Assembly: GCF_030463565.1 (NCBI RefSeq)
Contig: NC_134653.1
Span: forward strand, 28,705,150-28,769,149
Reading direction: 5' to 3'
From: Pelecanus crispus
Lineage: Eukaryota; Chordata; Aves; Pelecaniformes; Pelecanidae
Length of the DNA stretch: 64,000 nt
Every line of letters begins with the position of its first letter. The stretch's first letter is position 1. The position numbers and the translations under genes are program-made. Below the pieces are notes generated by a model. The model saw nothing but the letters and a program-made list of their open reading frames with translations, made no database searches and was not told the origin of the DNA. Below, piece after piece: positions 9,847 through 23,019 of the stretch.

Positions 9847-12800
9847 ATGCGGGGCGGCTGCCGCCTCTTCCCGCTCCTGCTCCTGGCGCTGCTGCGCGGG
9901 CTGTGTCACGGCAGGGAACCGGCGCCGGGCGCTGTTACCTGCGGCTCGGTGCTGAAGCTGCTCAACACCCGCCACAGCGTGCGGCTTCACTCGCACGAGG
10001 TCAAGTACGGCTCCGGTGAGCAGGGCCTGGCCGGGGGGCGCCGCGCTGAGGGGCCGGGGGCTGAGAAATGGCAGCGGGGAGCCGGGGGGGCTGGAAGATG
10101 GCGGGAGCTGGGAAGCGTTGGGGAGACAGGCGGTGAGAGGGGCAGGAAAATGGCGGGGAGGCAGGCTGGGGGGCAGGGAAGTGGCTGTGAGGGGGGCAAG
10201 GAAGTGGCGGGGGGACAGGCGATGAGAGGAGCAGGGAGTCGGCGGGATGGCAGAGAAACGGCGGGGGCGGGGCGGGCAGTGAGGGGTGACAGGGAAGGAG
10301 GAGGAGGTTAGAGGTTGCTGAGGTTCGTGTCACTGATGCAGAGGGAGCAGCAGGCCAGGGGTGGGGTTGTGGGGTGCACTGGAGACCGGCAGCCTGGCAG
10401 GGAGAGCAGGATGCTGAGGCCTGGGGTACAGGAAGATGCAGCTGGGCTCCGCAGGTCCTGGAGTGGGGATGTCACAGGGATGCTTTGCCTTCATCCCTGA
10501 GGTGAGCCCTGTTCTGTGTCTAGGGCCTCAGCAGTACCTTCCCAGAATCTACTGTGGCAGCAACGCTGCTGGTTTGTTTGGGGATGCAAAGAACATAGTA
10601 GTATTTTTGAGAAAGGCGGGATGGTGTGAATAGTATCCATCATGGATCAGATTTTCTTCTCGTGTTCACCATGAACTTTGACAGTTTGCACCTCCTAACA
10701 CATGCTGTGTTTAACTTCAGTCTGAAAGATTATTTGGTACCTTCATTGCCATTGCAGTCAGTAAACAGACTGGGAGAATTAAACAACTTTTTAAGCATGA
10801 AGGCATGAGAGCATTAAGGCAGGTTTCTTTAGTTCCTTCAGGACTTTTTGAACTGGAGAAGTGGGTTAAGTCTCCTGCCATTTAATTCTATTCAAACAGG
10901 AAGCGGGCAACAGTCAGTGACAGGAGTTGAAGCTTCAGATGATGCTAACAGTTACTGGCGGATTCGTGGGAAGAGTGATGGCAGTTGCCAACGCGGAACA
11001 CCAGTGAAATGTGGGCAAGCTATACGACTTACCCATGTTAACACAGGAAAAAATTTACACACTCATCACTTCCCATCACCACTCTCCAATAATCAAGTGA
11101 GTTGTTTTAAATCTCAAGCTTTTGTATAAATAGCGCATGCTATTGACAATATTCTCTCCAGTTTTTCATGTTTTTGAAGAATCAGGCTTGGGTACCAGCT
11201 GCCAGGATCAGTATATCTATATCCGGAGTTCAAGTATATGCTTTTTTGCATCTTGGAATAACATATTTAATTTCTTGACAGAGGTAAAATTTAATATGTA
11301 CCAGTATCGGTATTTCACAGTAGTTTTAAAAATTCTGCTTTTTTTTTTTTTTTTTTTATATTCTGCTCCATTGCTACTGGGAAGACTCTTCTGAAACATT
11401 TAGCACTTTAAAGGCATAGGAGGCTGGGCACCTCCCTCAACATTGTGAAGATTGCTCTAGAGCAAGGCAACTAATCATGTGTTGCAGCACCAGGCATTCC
11501 TATATCCAAGTTCCTTGGTGATCCAGACTACTAGACTCAAATCGTCTGCTCGCTATCCCTATTTCAGTTTGCTATTCTTATTTATCTGTCCTCCTTCCAC
11601 AGGAAAAATGAATCTGCTCTCACAATTGTATTATTTATCATTTTGTGTCTAGAAGAGTGTAATTTCTAACTGTAATTAGGTCCCAGTCTTGTCCTTGAAG
11701 AAATGCCTCTCCAAGATTGAAAATCTACAATTAATAATGCAAACTTGTTGGAAGTTTGTCATTAGTAGTCATTTTAGGCTTCCTTCAGGCTATGTAGATA
11801 GGTCATTACATTCAAAGTTGGAAGACCTGACTCTGTGAAAAAGGTTTGTCTTTTACCATGAGTAGGGTGGTTGAAACAGTAAGGTCCAGTTTTGTGTAGG
11901 GTATCTAGATGATCTGGTTATTGAAAGACAAGAAGTGATGGAAAAACAGCATTTCAGAAGAATTATTTCAAGAACAGATTGACTCTAAAACCTTCCCCCA
12001 GTTTTCATTTGTCAGCTTAGGCACTTTGTAAAACATTGTAATTAATGTAAAAATGTTCAGCAACTGTCACTGTGTTTCTTTGTTTCTGCTATGTGTTTGC
12101 ACAGTATCTAAGCGAAAGGAAAGTTTGCATGACTTCCCAGAGATTGACAGGACTGTGACTTATGACATTATTGAAAGATGATGTAGTTATGAACACAAAC
12201 TTTTATTTCATATTCTTAACAGCAGTTGGATTTTCAATTAGTATGTTGTCTTTCAGACTTTTTGGATAACATCAACTTAAATTAACATGACCCTAAAATT
12301 TTAGGTTGCTAGGTACAAACTGTTGCAGTTCTATTTGCAAGTTGTTCATCACTTCTATTTAACAGATTTTTAAGAATTAAAGGCTGTCTGGAGTCCTAAA
12401 CAGCTGGAGCTTAGCCTATCCGGTTTCTGCAAATGCTTGGAATCTTTTTTGGTACATAATGGAATCTAATCTCTAACTTTTGTTTTAGCAGGAATTAATT
12501 TGCATTAATGGGTGTCTTTATGTTTTTAAAGAGGTATTCAGTGGTCTTTCTTTAGAAAGAGTGTGAACCAGAATAGTTGTTGACCCAATTTTAAGCCTGG
12601 TATAATTAAGTAAAAAGGAATATGATTACTTAATAAGTTGAATTGTTGGGATGTTGTGATAAAAACACATGCTGAAAAAACCTGTTGCAATGGTAACTAT
12701 GAAGATGGTCATACTACAAAACTAACTGTCTGCAGTTACAAACTTTTCTGAGTGGGGAAAATTTGCATCAGCATTAGTGTTGTTTCTTTTGAGTTTTTTC

Positions 12801-13348
12801 TCAGAGGATTATTCTGAGATCTGTGCTCAAGTTCTCTTTCATTTCATTTGTAATGTATGTTGGAGTTTGTTGGCACTTTGTGTTCAGATTGTGGTGGTAG
12901 AAAATTACTGCTTCTGGATCTGGTAACTTGACAAAGGAATGCAACAATGCTTTTTCTTTCCTCTTCATCCTTGCCTTTAAACTCTGCTGACTTTGTGGTT
13001 GATGTTTTTGTGTGTGTATTGGAGGTATTTGCTTCCATTTTCACTTCAGGAAGTTTGTGTCTCTAACAGGAAGTAAGTGCCTTTGGTGATGATGGCGAAG
13101 GAGATGACCTCGATATATGGATTGTGCAATGCAGCGGGACTTACTGGGAGCGGGAGGATGCAGTGCGCTTCAAGCACGTAGGAACTGAGGTGTTCCTTTC
13201 AATAACAGGGGAACAGTATGGCCATCCCATTAGAGGCCAACGGGAAGTTCATGGCATGCCTACTGCTAATCATCACAACTATTGGAAAGCAATGGAAGGT
13301 GTCTTCATCAAACCCAGTATGGACCCTGCAAAACATGATGAGCTCTGA
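9847..13348 (+). CDS. SDF2L1: Stromal cell-derived factor 2-like 1 (ER chaperone cofactor), three coding exons
   Basis: Coding exons are 9847-10015, 10900-11096 and 13070-13348, with introns at 10016-10899 and 11097-13069. All have GT...AG ends (donors GTGAGC and GTGAGT). Spliced length is 645 nt, giving 214 residues; the human protein is 221. Residues 1 to about 22 are a leucine-rich signal peptide. Three MIR domains follow at roughly 26-80, 88-143 and 144-198, with landmark strings VTCGSVLKLLNT, SYWRIRG, HTHHFPSPLSNNQEVSAFG and GEQYGHPIRGQREVHGMP. The C-terminus is HDEL, an ER-retrieval signal, which distinguishes SDF2L1 from SDF2. The protein works in the ER lumen with DNAJB11/ERdj3 and BiP to limit aggregation of misfolded clients. 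The ATG at 9847 has G at -3 and directly precedes the signal peptide. Regulation by ER stress is supported by the promoter elements. No frame damage was seen. Confidence 0.97.
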
Positions 13349-13682
13349 ATCGACAGAGGATCCAGAATGCTTCAGCTTACTCCAGTGTTCGGAGATGTAA
13401 TCCTTGGTCTCTTATAAGTCCTGCCTTGCCTAAGTGACTGACTTTATTACTGAAGGGCATTAGTTCATTCTAGGAATGCAGCACTTCTATGGGGAATGGC
13501 ATCTGCCAGGTTCAGCCCTTGAAATTTATTTGGCAAAATCCCTTCTGAATTTTCAAGCTTAATTGATGAAACTAGTTCATACATCTGTTAGTTTTTGTTG
13601 TCATTTGTTTTGCTTGTTACTTTTTCTCGAATTCGAAGGAAATGGAAAACCCGAAGTAATACATTTCTGTAGTCCCAAGTAC

Positions 13683-13688
13683 AATAAA
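13683..13688 (+). terminator. SDF2L1 polyadenylation signal
   Basis: A canonical AATAAA lies 335 bases after the SDF2L1 stop codon and is followed within 30 bases by a T/G-rich stretch. This gives a 3'UTR of about 350 bases. Use of the site is inferred from position. Confidence 0.75.
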
Positions 13689-13719
13689 ACATTGTATCTT
13701 GTAATCTTTTTCCAATTAT

Positions 13720-16700
13720 AATTAAATATTTGGAAACTGATTTCTACTTCTTAGTGAGAGAATGTTATTAATGAGGAGACAGAGTCAGTCTAGAAAGGGA
13801 AAAATAGTTCTCAAATACGGTGTCTCTTGAATGGCTTGAAGTCATTCAGCCTTCCAGAAAATGTAGTTTCATTGTGTACTGTATTGGAAGAGTTGAAAAT
13901 ATTGTGTATGTTGGAGTAAGAAAACAAAGTTTTAATTTATTCACTTTCTCCAAGAAGTTCAGATTTTCTGGTAATGGTGATACTGCTAATTGTCACATGG
14001 TAAGACTGCTCTGCTCTATGAACTGGTGCAGAAAACTACTGTTTGTTTAATTAATATTAGAATTTTATAAAAGTCCATGTGGTGCAAAGGAACAGTTGAA
14101 TTTGACTTATGTTGTACTTGCATGTCACTCTGCAAGATCACTATGAGAATCCAGATGAATAAATAGTGGGGCATATACCCATGTGGGGTTTTCTTTGTGT
14201 GAATCCAGAAGAAGAGGAAAAAAGAATCTTGGACAATGATTGGATTGGTCCTGGATTTTTGACAGAATGGTATGCTCTGGAGTGCTAGCAAGGAATCTTC
14301 ACTGAACAAGTTATGAATTTCTGTCTTTCTCTCCCTCCGTGAAAAGAGAAAGAAACTAATTCTTGAATGTGTTTGTTACATGTTGTTACTGGAAATACTG
14401 ATTAAAATTCAAAGTACCATATATTTTCTATTTGCTTTAAGCAGAAAAGCTCACAAAATGAGCATGAAAAGTCAGAAAATTCAGATGTTCTTGTCTCCAT
14501 GTGTAAATAGTTTACTGATTATGGCCTTAATTAGTCAATCAGTTAAAGAAGCAGGAAACTGATTTGCTGCTTTTACAGCTCCAGTCATGTCCTGTGGTGT
14601 TAGAGAGCGCGTTGTGTTGAGAAGGTGCAACAGGCAATCGCAGTTAAGCTTTATAAATATACCTGCTGACACATGCTTCATACTCTGTGATCTCTCATGT
14701 GGTTGTGCTGTACAGGCTAGCTTCACGTTTTATTTAAGGGTTTGTTACTAGTGAATATCCTCTGTACCCCATGGAACAAGGAACCTCTGTAACAGTTGTT
14801 TTGTGTACCTGATTATTTTTCTTCGAAGAAAAAGGTAAGACTGCTTTTCTATGAATCTTAGTTGCATGTGGGTATTTAAGGATTATGAGCATTTTGGAGA
14901 GTAAGTAGACTTGCTTTTATTGGTTTGTATTAGAAGTAAACTTTTATGTGATGAATGTTTCGGGTTCACTGATATTCCTGACTAATTGGTATTGAGGTCA
15001 TAGCTATAAAGGGTAACTGTTTCAAAACAAAACAAACCTTCTGCATAAACAAGCTGACTGTTCCTTTCCTTTATTAAAAGGGAGGGCTTTTCTTTTGAAG
15101 TTGGTATATGAGTGAACACAAAAAGAGTGGTAGCATTTGGTGGGAGGAAGAAATAAATTTGGCAATGAGTTCTCTGTTGCTAAGAGCTAAATGCTTTATG
15201 CCTAAACCATATGGGCTTGGTGTTTGTGCACCTGTGGAATACCGGGTTGGCTGAGAAGGGGTAAAGCTGTGTGGCTCGTCTCAGTCTGTGTGCTATCCCT
15301 ACCCAATGCTTATCTCTGCCTGGATGTTTCTGTCCCTAGTAAAGGTATTTATCAGTCTTATTTATTATGCTTGAGTGGGATCTCACTGGACCTTCCTCCT
15401 TCTGTTCTGGATTTGAGCCAAATTGGTTTGGTGAGGCTGACTTTTAGTTGTTACTGCTTACTTTCTAATATTGTTTCAGTTTTGAAAACATTGTTACCTT
15501 CTGTTCCTAAAGAACCAAGCTTCCCCACTCACATGTATCCACGAATGCCTTATTTAAAGACATATTCAATGATATTCCTGTGAACTGAGTTTCCTTCACT
15601 TCTGCGTCTGACCAAAGTGCAAAAGTCACTTGGTCGTAATATTTCACTTGTGCATGTGTCACTATAGGTATTCCCCCCCCTCCCCCCCAGTTCTTATCAC
15701 TATAAAAGTTGTGCTGAAGGACTCTTAAATAAGGCCAGTTGAAGTACATCTTACTTTGGAAAGGTCTAGTACAGTGCTAAAATAACTATTGGCACTCGTA
15801 GCATGCTAAATGCAGACTACAAAAGTCATAAGTTAATGTAGGAAGTGCAGAAGCTTATAGCTGTGAAAAATGATGGCTTGTGCAAGTGATAATGCACTTT
15901 CTGTAGAACTTCTAGATTTATAAGACTTGCATTAGTATCTGTTTAATGTCATATTTTATGCTTTAAACTGAAGTAGTAAGATATCAGAATCTGATTCAGG
16001 TGTTCTTATTTATTTTTGCTGCTTACAATTCAACTTTTCGGTCCTTCCCCACAGCTGAGGACTAGAGACTTGGAGAATCCCAGGTTTTATATTGTTGGGT
16101 TTTGTTGTTGTTTCTTTTCCGTATGGCTTTTATAATCTGCCTAAAGATTTTGGGACTCTTGGGTACAACATGAAATACCAAGAGATATAGATACGAGAGT
16201 TGGGAACACTATTTTGCCTCTTTCTTTTTCTTTCATGGTGATAAACTAATTCCATAATACCTCTTGTCAAAATTCCCTATACACTTCACGGTTAAGTGAA
16301 AACTGTTTATTTTGGCTTCTGATGCTAGCAGAAAATAATTCTTTCAAATAACTGACAGGTGCTTTCCAATTTCTTTCTCACTATTATTACAAGAACTCTT
16401 TGAAAAGGTGTGCCAATGTTGTTATTCTTCCTTTAATAAACTAGAAAGGCTTTTGGGAAAAGAGTGAGAGGGATCCTTATTTATAGTTGTTCTCAGTGGG
16501 AATAATTGCTAAAGACAATCTACCTACTTCAAAGTCTCTACTGTGAAAAATCTGTCAAATACCACATTTTACATATCTGTATACATCTAGTTCAATGTAA
16601 AATGACAAAGAGATCCTTAGACATGTTAATTTTGGAGGCAAGTGGGTGTGTCTACAAACACTTTTACTGTTTATTTCCCGAAGCTTTTTAAAGCTCTGTA

Positions 16701-18640
16701 TAACTGCTCAGCATATGAACACTTGCCACACATTTTGACTTCTCAGTCAGTATGCATGAGAACTGGTTTTAGTTCTTTAAAAGTGCTAGAAGAGATGTGC
16801 TGCTCATTGATTCTTCATTCTGAATGTTGAGGTTAAAGAGAAACCAATGTTTTAATTTCATTTATTGTGTTTGGGAATACTAATTGGGTACATGTGTTCT
16901 TATTAAGTTAAATTAGCATATATTTTTAAAAATCAAAAGAAAACCACTACAATCAAAACAACCTGGTAATGGTGATGCTTGCTGAGCAGTATTTTTAAGC
17001 CTGTTAGTTTTGCTGAATCTTCCCTGTCCTCTGCCTCACTTCTCTAGCACTGAGGCACTAGCTGTCGCCGTGCCATGTTTCACAGCTGTACTAGACAGAG
17101 GCCGAATCTTAGAAATATCTGTCCAGAAGCAGCATCTTGCTAGGTGTCTGACCCCCTGGTTGGTATGCCTGCTGGCTTTTTGGTTAGGTTCCCTGCTGGC
17201 AGCTGGGAAACTGGCTACAAGCATGTGAGAGTTTTGTATATGCAGGGTGCCATGACGCTGCCTGCCCCTCTTTCCTAGTTTTGAGTTCTCATCTGTGCCC
17301 TTTTGATTTTGCAGTTCTCTCTTCAAACACATCTTCCTGTAATCCAGCTCTGGGCCACCATTCAAATATCTTTGATAATTAATTGCTTCATAATGTGGCT
17401 GTTTCATCAGCTGCTTTTCAGGAACCCATGTATTTGGGCTTACAAGACAGGTTGTGTCATTAAGCTTTTTAAGGAAACAGGTTTGTTTTTTTTTTTAAAA
17501 AAAAAGTTACCCTTAAACAGGAATACTTGGACCTAAGGAAGTGCTTTCTTCTTATAGTCTCCTTGATTCTATTCTGTGTGGTAGGAAGCGCAGGGGGTGG
17601 TTTGCTTCCTCAAGAAGGAACAAAATGTTCAACCTTACCAACCTGGAGTTGCATTGGAAACACAAGGCAATTCAAACTTACCTTAGGGTATGTAGCATTT
17701 ATTATGTATGCAAGTCACAAAGAGTAATAAACTTTAGGGTCCTAAGGTTATTTTAAATACTTAGAGGAATAAATATTTTATGCTTTCTCCCCTCCTCCCA
17801 CCAACATTCTAAGCATCTCAGTGCTCCCATGTTTACAAATACTTTAGCGGGACCTTGAGTATTTATACCTAACAACTTATTTTTACTCTATGCAAAAGAT
17901 GGAACACCAGTGTTAGCTTCTTCTAATCTGTTTCCTTAATCAAACTTGCAATAATTTCAGTGGTGTGTGGGAATTGACTGAGATGGTCAACCAATTCCTC
18001 TGAGGACAGAACAGAATTACTTTGGGTGTGTATGAGACAAGGAGGGAATACAGTGAGCACCTTGAAAGTAGATTTCAGCAGTCGTGCAGTTCAACGCTTC
18101 TTTCTCTTTAAATTGCAGCAAATTGATTATAAAAACCTTTTACTATATTTGGTATTGTACTAATTCTAAATTAGCATAAAGTTCACAGTGGAATCCTCCT
18201 GTGACAGCTCTGATACTGATTCAAGCTGCTGTTTTGTGAGGGATTCAGCTGTCTTCGATCCTTTGGGAAAATGGTGTCCTGCTTCATTAGGGTTAGAAGC
18301 TGTGTGACATCTCAAGGGTACCAAACCCTCATGGAAACACGTTACAAGTTAATCAGAATGTGTGCAAGCTATAAAGCTGGCTAATTAGTTTGTATATGCT
18401 TTAACTATAAAAATAATGTGTGGGTGCTGGCTTTGCATGGCTGGAGGACTCTCGAGCTTGGACTCGGATCTAAGGCTCTTTGCTTGGTCTTCGTGATGGT
18501 GGTGCATTTATTCACCTAAGCTTCATTTTCTGAGAGTGCTGACTAGCAGTAGAGGCGTGTGCTGTGCTGAGAAGGGCAGTATCTGGGTGAATCGCGTGTA
18601 ACTCGAACCACAGCTAAACACGAACCAAAATAGGCGCCCG
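13720..18640. other. Intergenic, no gene recognised
   Basis: AT-rich DNA between the end of SDF2L1 and a CpG-island chain. It has C runs at 15670-15689 and a T run followed by an A run near 17487-17505. Open frames are short and unconvincing. Confidence 0.5.
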
Positions 18641-18913
18641 ATGGTGTTGGGTTTTTTTCTGCTGATGCCTTCTCGGCCCCATCTCCACCTGCCCGGCCAC
18701 CGCAGGCTGGAAGGGCCGGGCCGGCTGCAACCCCCTGCTCCCTGGGGCTGCAGGTGCCCCCCGGGCGCCCTCCTCGCCAGGGCTTCTTCTCCACCCGCCT
18801 CCGCGCGGACCACTGCTCCGTCCTGCCTGGCAACCGGCCCTTCGGGTGCTCGAAGAGCGGGGGTGGCGCAGATGCGAGCGGGGCCGTTCTGAGGGCGGCG
18901 GGGCGGGCGCGTC

Positions 18914-18944
18914 TCCCCCCCACCCCCCACCCCCACCCCCCCCC
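18914..18944 (-). other. Potential G-quadruplex (C-run cluster)
   Basis: Four uninterrupted C tracts of five to nine bases, separated by single A bases, mean that the minus strand carries four long G tracts with one-base loops. This is a textbook parallel G-quadruplex pattern. Confidence 0.7.
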
Positions 18945-20494
18945 GGCTCCGGTTCAGAGCCCGCGGCGCGGGCGCGCGGCCGCTAGTGAGCGCTGCTCCG
19001 CCGCCCCCGCGCGCCGCCCGCCCGGGGACCGGGCTGCCAACCCCGGGGACCGGGCACCTTTGGCAGCCCGGCAACGTTTCAGCAGCGTAGCTTTGGTCGC
19101 CTGCACGTTTCTGCTCCGCCGAGGGGAAACGGATAACATCCGCTTCCCCGGCGTTCCGCTGCTACGGCGGGCGACTGCCGCAAGACCGCCGGTGCGGCCG
19201 CGGCTGGCGTTAGGTGCGCTCTGCCCAGTCACGTACCACTCGGTTATTTGGAAGGGAAGTTTAAAACATTACCCTAGGCTGTAAAGCGATGCTTTAGGCG
19301 TTTCTGTTATCTTCCTATAGGATCGATAAAGCGCCGCCAAGGCCGAAGTCTCTTTGCTTACAGAGGACATGTAAGGCAATTAGCTGCATCATAAAATCAA
19401 ATACCGCTTTCCGCTCAGCGTGGGGAGGAAAGACACAAAAGGATCGTTAATCAGGGAGCTCTCTTCTCCTCCCGTCATCCGCAACAATCCCGTTCCATTT
19501 TGCGATATCTCGAAGGCAAAAGCTAAAATCGACCGCCCCGTTTCTAGGCAGTGTAGGATGCGGTGCACGTCGGTGGGAATACTTACACGAACGCATCCTG
19601 TCCCTGGTGTAACTGAGCCGGCTCTCCTCGGCTCCTGCCTGGCCGGCTTCCCCTGCGGCGGATGCTGCGCCACCGCCGTGGGTTCCGTTCCCTTCGGCGT
19701 TAGGATGCCGAGCTGCCGTCTCTTGCGGGGACGGTATCGCTCTGCGAGCCGCTGGAAGCGTGCACCCGCCGGCTTCTCCCCACCGTTCTGAGGGGCTGCA
19801 GCTCCCGCTGGCTGCGTGGGTGGCCCACGTCGCGCCCCGCCAGCTGCCCTCGGTGGGGACCGCGGGCTGGCCGGGTCCAGCTCCCCTCCCTGCCGCCGCA
19901 GCTATTGCCGAGGGCTTCGTTCACTTGCCAGATGGACGTAGAATTTTTTTTTTTTTTTTTCTGCAAATCCGCCCGGCGGTGCACCTTTGGTTTCTCGACA
20001 TCAGCCGCCTGCCGCTATTCCTCATGTCTGGCGGAAAGATGAGCTTGAATGGGAGCCTTCTGCGAGCCCGGGTACCAGGACTTGGGAGCCAGCATCTGCT
20101 AACGGCGGTGATCGATAGCAGGAGGCTTCCTCCCAAACCCGCCTTCCCGCAGCCGAAACCGTCCTCACGCCGCACTCTGCCCCCGCCCCCCGTCCCTCCC
20201 CAGCCCTCTCCTCTCCTCTCCCCCGGCTCCCGCCTGCTCCGCCGGGCACCGCCGTCGCCTCTTTACCCAGGCTCGCCTGCCGCAGCGGGGCGGGGGGCGC
20301 GGGGGGGGTCCCACCTCGTGTGCGCGGCCCCGGGTGCCGCCGCCGCCGCCCGCCTGCACCGGCCCCGCCGGAGCCCCCGGCAGCGGGCAAAGCCCGGCTC
20401 CCGGCAGGAGCCCTGGGGAGGTCGGGCGCTGCGCGGCGCGGCACCCGTGGGAGAGCTCCTCGCCGGCCGGGCGCGGCGGGGCTTTGCCGCGGGG

Positions 20495-20532
20495 CTGGAC
20501 CCCGGGGACGGGGCTGGACCCCGGGGACGGGG
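20495..20532. repeat. Tandem repeat, two exact copies of a 19-bp unit
   Basis: The unit CTGGACCCCGGGGACGGGG occurs at 20495-20513 and 20514-20532. Confidence 0.85.
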
Positions 20533-20900
20533 CTGCGCCGGGCAGCGCCGCCGCCCTGTGCTCGGTGGGCCGGCGGAGAGCGGGGGTCTCTTCCCGGTTC
20601 CTCCGTTCCACCGGCTTCCTCTGGCCAGGTGGCGAGTTTAAAGCCCAGGAGCGCAAGAGCCTGGAAGGCTACAGCAGGCGCGCTGGGCTGGGGAATCGCA
20701 GGCGAGCGGTGCCTCCTTGCGCCGGGGAAACCCCGGCGCGTCCCTACCTGCGCGGGAGAGGGAGCCGAGGGGCACCCGGGCGCTCCGGCCGCCCTGAGCG
20801 CTTGTCCCGCTCCCAGGGTGTCCGGAGGGCTCCGTGCTTATGGAGACTCTGGCTGTGTTGCTGTAGGGCTTGTGAGAGGCTCTCCAGCCCTGTCCGGCTG

Positions 20901-21989
20901 CTGACCCTGTGAGGGAAACGTGTCTTAGCGCACCTCCACCAGTTCCCATCCTACTGCAAACCCATCTAGCTCGGAAACTGGCTTCGATGGGCACAGGGAG
21001 TGTGGGGTGATACAGTAATTGTGTAGGCACTTGTTTAATCACCGGTCTGCTCCCCTTGTGTCCTCCCCGCTTGTTCAAAACGGGAAGGCTCACGATTCGT
21101 GCCAGCAACATCTTATACCGGGATTGTGTCGTGCGTGCTTGTGACTCCATCGCTAAAAAAAGGCTGTTGTAGCATTAAACCTGTGCGGCTAAAACAGACA
21201 TCGGAAAGTGCAGAACGCGAGGCTTCTCCTGAAATTGCACCCAAGGGAGCACCATCTGCTGTCTCTTGCAAATATTATACTTTTGAATGCATTACCTCTG
21301 CCTTCGCTGGGTGCGGGTGTGGAGGCGATTACTGTCGAGCTGGAGGCAATTTTCTATAAAGCTGCACAGCAAAACACGTTTATGTTGTGCTCCGTTTCCT
21401 CAGCAATACAAACGCACAGTGGTGAGGGTGGCTCTCAGTCGAGCTTAGAGACTTCAGTCTCCGGGGCAAAATAGCTTAGAATGTTAAAATCTTTGTCTGC
21501 CTCCCTACACGGCCGCTGCTTCCCCTTATGAGACGGGAGGCTGTTTGCTGTGAGTGATTAACTGAAACCTTGCTAAAAAGTCCCAGCAGTGACTCCGCAG
21601 CAGCCTCGGAGCCCCCCCGGGCTCTGCTCTGGGGATAAAATTGCTTCGTGTCGTCCCTGAGGAAAGCTGCCTTTCCTGGGGCTAAAGCCGGGCGCTGGCG
21701 GGCAGGAGGGATGCTGCTCGGCAAGAGCCGGTGACTGGACCAGAATAGATGCATTTGCTCCTTAGGGTATAAATTCTCAGCTGGGAGAACACAACTTCCT
21801 TCCTCCCTACCCAAAAAGGAAGAGGTAGTTGTGATTTTTTTTTTTTTTTTTTTTTTTTAAGTGGCAGCTGGAGTGGAAGGGACACCCTCCTCCGGGAGAG
21901 CTGTGGTGGGTAGCGGAGAAAAGCCTTGAAAACCCTCCCGGGACTGGAAGTTTCACCATGCAGCTTTTATAGCTTCCTCCCCAGCGCCA
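20901..21989. other. Inter-island spacer, no gene recognised
   Basis: Intermediate GC content with a 24-base T run at 21835-21858. No convincing exon or repeat was seen. Confidence 0.5.
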
Positions 21990-22756
21990 CCCGAAAGCGA
22001 GCCCCGGCGGGGCGGTGTTTCCCCGCAGCACTAGGGGCTGGCGGCTCGTGTTCTGCGGGGACGGGAAAGTGGGGAGGGGGATCCCGAATGTGGAAAATAT
22101 CAGGACAAAGCGTCAATGACGGAGGACGAGGGTTTCTAATGCACCCTCGGGGAAGGGGGGTTTCCGGGGCCGGCGGTCCCCAGCGGGGCAGGGGCGCGGA
22201 CCTGCGGGCGGGCGGGGGGCGGTGGGAGGGGGCCGGGCGGGCGGGGGCTGCGTGGGGCAGGGCGCACGCGTGGAGGGGACGTGCAATGAGAGCTGGCCGG
22301 AGGAGGAGGGTGCCTCGGCATCCCCGGCCCTTCCCTGCCCGCCGGGGCAGCCCCTGCTCTGCCCCTGGCTGGGACCCCGCCGCGGAGCGGCGGCACCGGC
22401 CTCGCCGGGGAAGGGATGCGGCGCTGGGAAGGCTGGTGCCGAGTGGGACGCTACATTAAAAGGAGCTTTTGAAGGCAAAATAATAACGCAGAACGGCTCC
22501 TCTCCTTCCAGGCTGTTTTCTGCGCTCTTCTCCATAGGAAAGCTGCCCAGTCTAGAGCGTTGTTGCCAGAAAAGCACCTTGACACTAGATCGTATTTTCT
22601 TGTATCCGGTGTCTTAAGAAACGGAGGGAAAATGATTCTCTCTTGTTCACTCTGAGACACCGTGGTTCATACTGAAAGAATAGCTTAACACTTAACCTAA
22701 AAAAAGATCCATCCTAATAAAGCGTTAGCTAAAGTCGAGGGATCTTTTGGTAGGAA

Positions 22757-22880
22757 TAGGTGGAGCTATGCTTAAGGTACTGGACTGGGACTGATGACCA
22801 GGGCTCAGTTCCTAGGTGCAGACCTGAGTGATCCCAAGCAACGCGTCAGTACCTCTTCGTCCCACCTGGAAGAAAAATGC
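22757..22880 (+). repeat. Ancient MIR/CORE-SINE-like fragment
   Basis: Words such as TTAAGGTACTGGACTGGGA, then CAGGGCTCAGTTCC (a decayed tRNA-type B box), then CCTGAGTGATCCCAAGCAA, follow the order of the MIR/CORE-SINE consensus (…GGACT…, GGTTCGAATCC, TGTGACCTTGGGCAAG). The match is diverged and was made by eye. Confidence 0.55.
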
Positions 22881-22961
22881 CAGCTTTTCTTTGCCTAGTC
22901 TGTGAGCGGTGCACTGGGACCCGGGGTTGGTGTCCGGGAAGCCAGCAGCAAGGCTGGGTGG

Positions 22962-23019
22962 CATGGCCTGGGCTGTCCGGATGAACCCCTGCCCTCCCCA
23001 AAGTCCTTCCCCCGCAGCT
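22962..23019 (+). repeat. Left arm of a 58-bp inverted repeat
   Basis: Starts CATGGCCTGGGCTGTCCGG and ends CCCCCGCAGCT. Its reverse complement occurs at 23411-23468 with one mismatch (A versus T near position 41 of the arm). Similarity stops sharply at both ends. Confidence 0.95.

Larger units (their letters stand above)
9330..10310 (+). promoter_or_regulatory. CpG island containing the SDF2L1 promoter, exon 1 and start of intron 1
   Basis: CpG-dense and TATA-less. The 230 bases before the start codon hold at least five CCAAT boxes in both orientations: CCAAT at 9640-9644 and 9695-9699, and ATTGG near 9617, 9734 and 9761. Two form ERSE-II-type elements. This is typical of NF-Y-dependent, ER-stress-inducible chaperone promoters. 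Transcription probably starts within about 80 bases before the ATG at 9847. Confidence 0.85.
18640..20900. promoter_or_regulatory. CpG island cluster
   Basis: CpG-dense sequence, densest at 18680-19240 and 20130-20850. Open frames of up to about 290 codons on both strands are low-complexity (A, P, R, G) and resemble no protein family, so I do not call genes. It may contain promoters of unannotated noncoding transcripts. Confidence 0.55.

Noticed and set aside
13820..14050. Possible extra exon or gene just after SDF2L1
   Set aside because: It follows the polyadenylation signal and has no recognisable protein similarity.
19760..20641. 293-codon plus-strand open frame
   Set aside because: CpG-island artefact: overlapping long frames occur on the other strand too, an F run is encoded by a T tract, and no family is recognisable.
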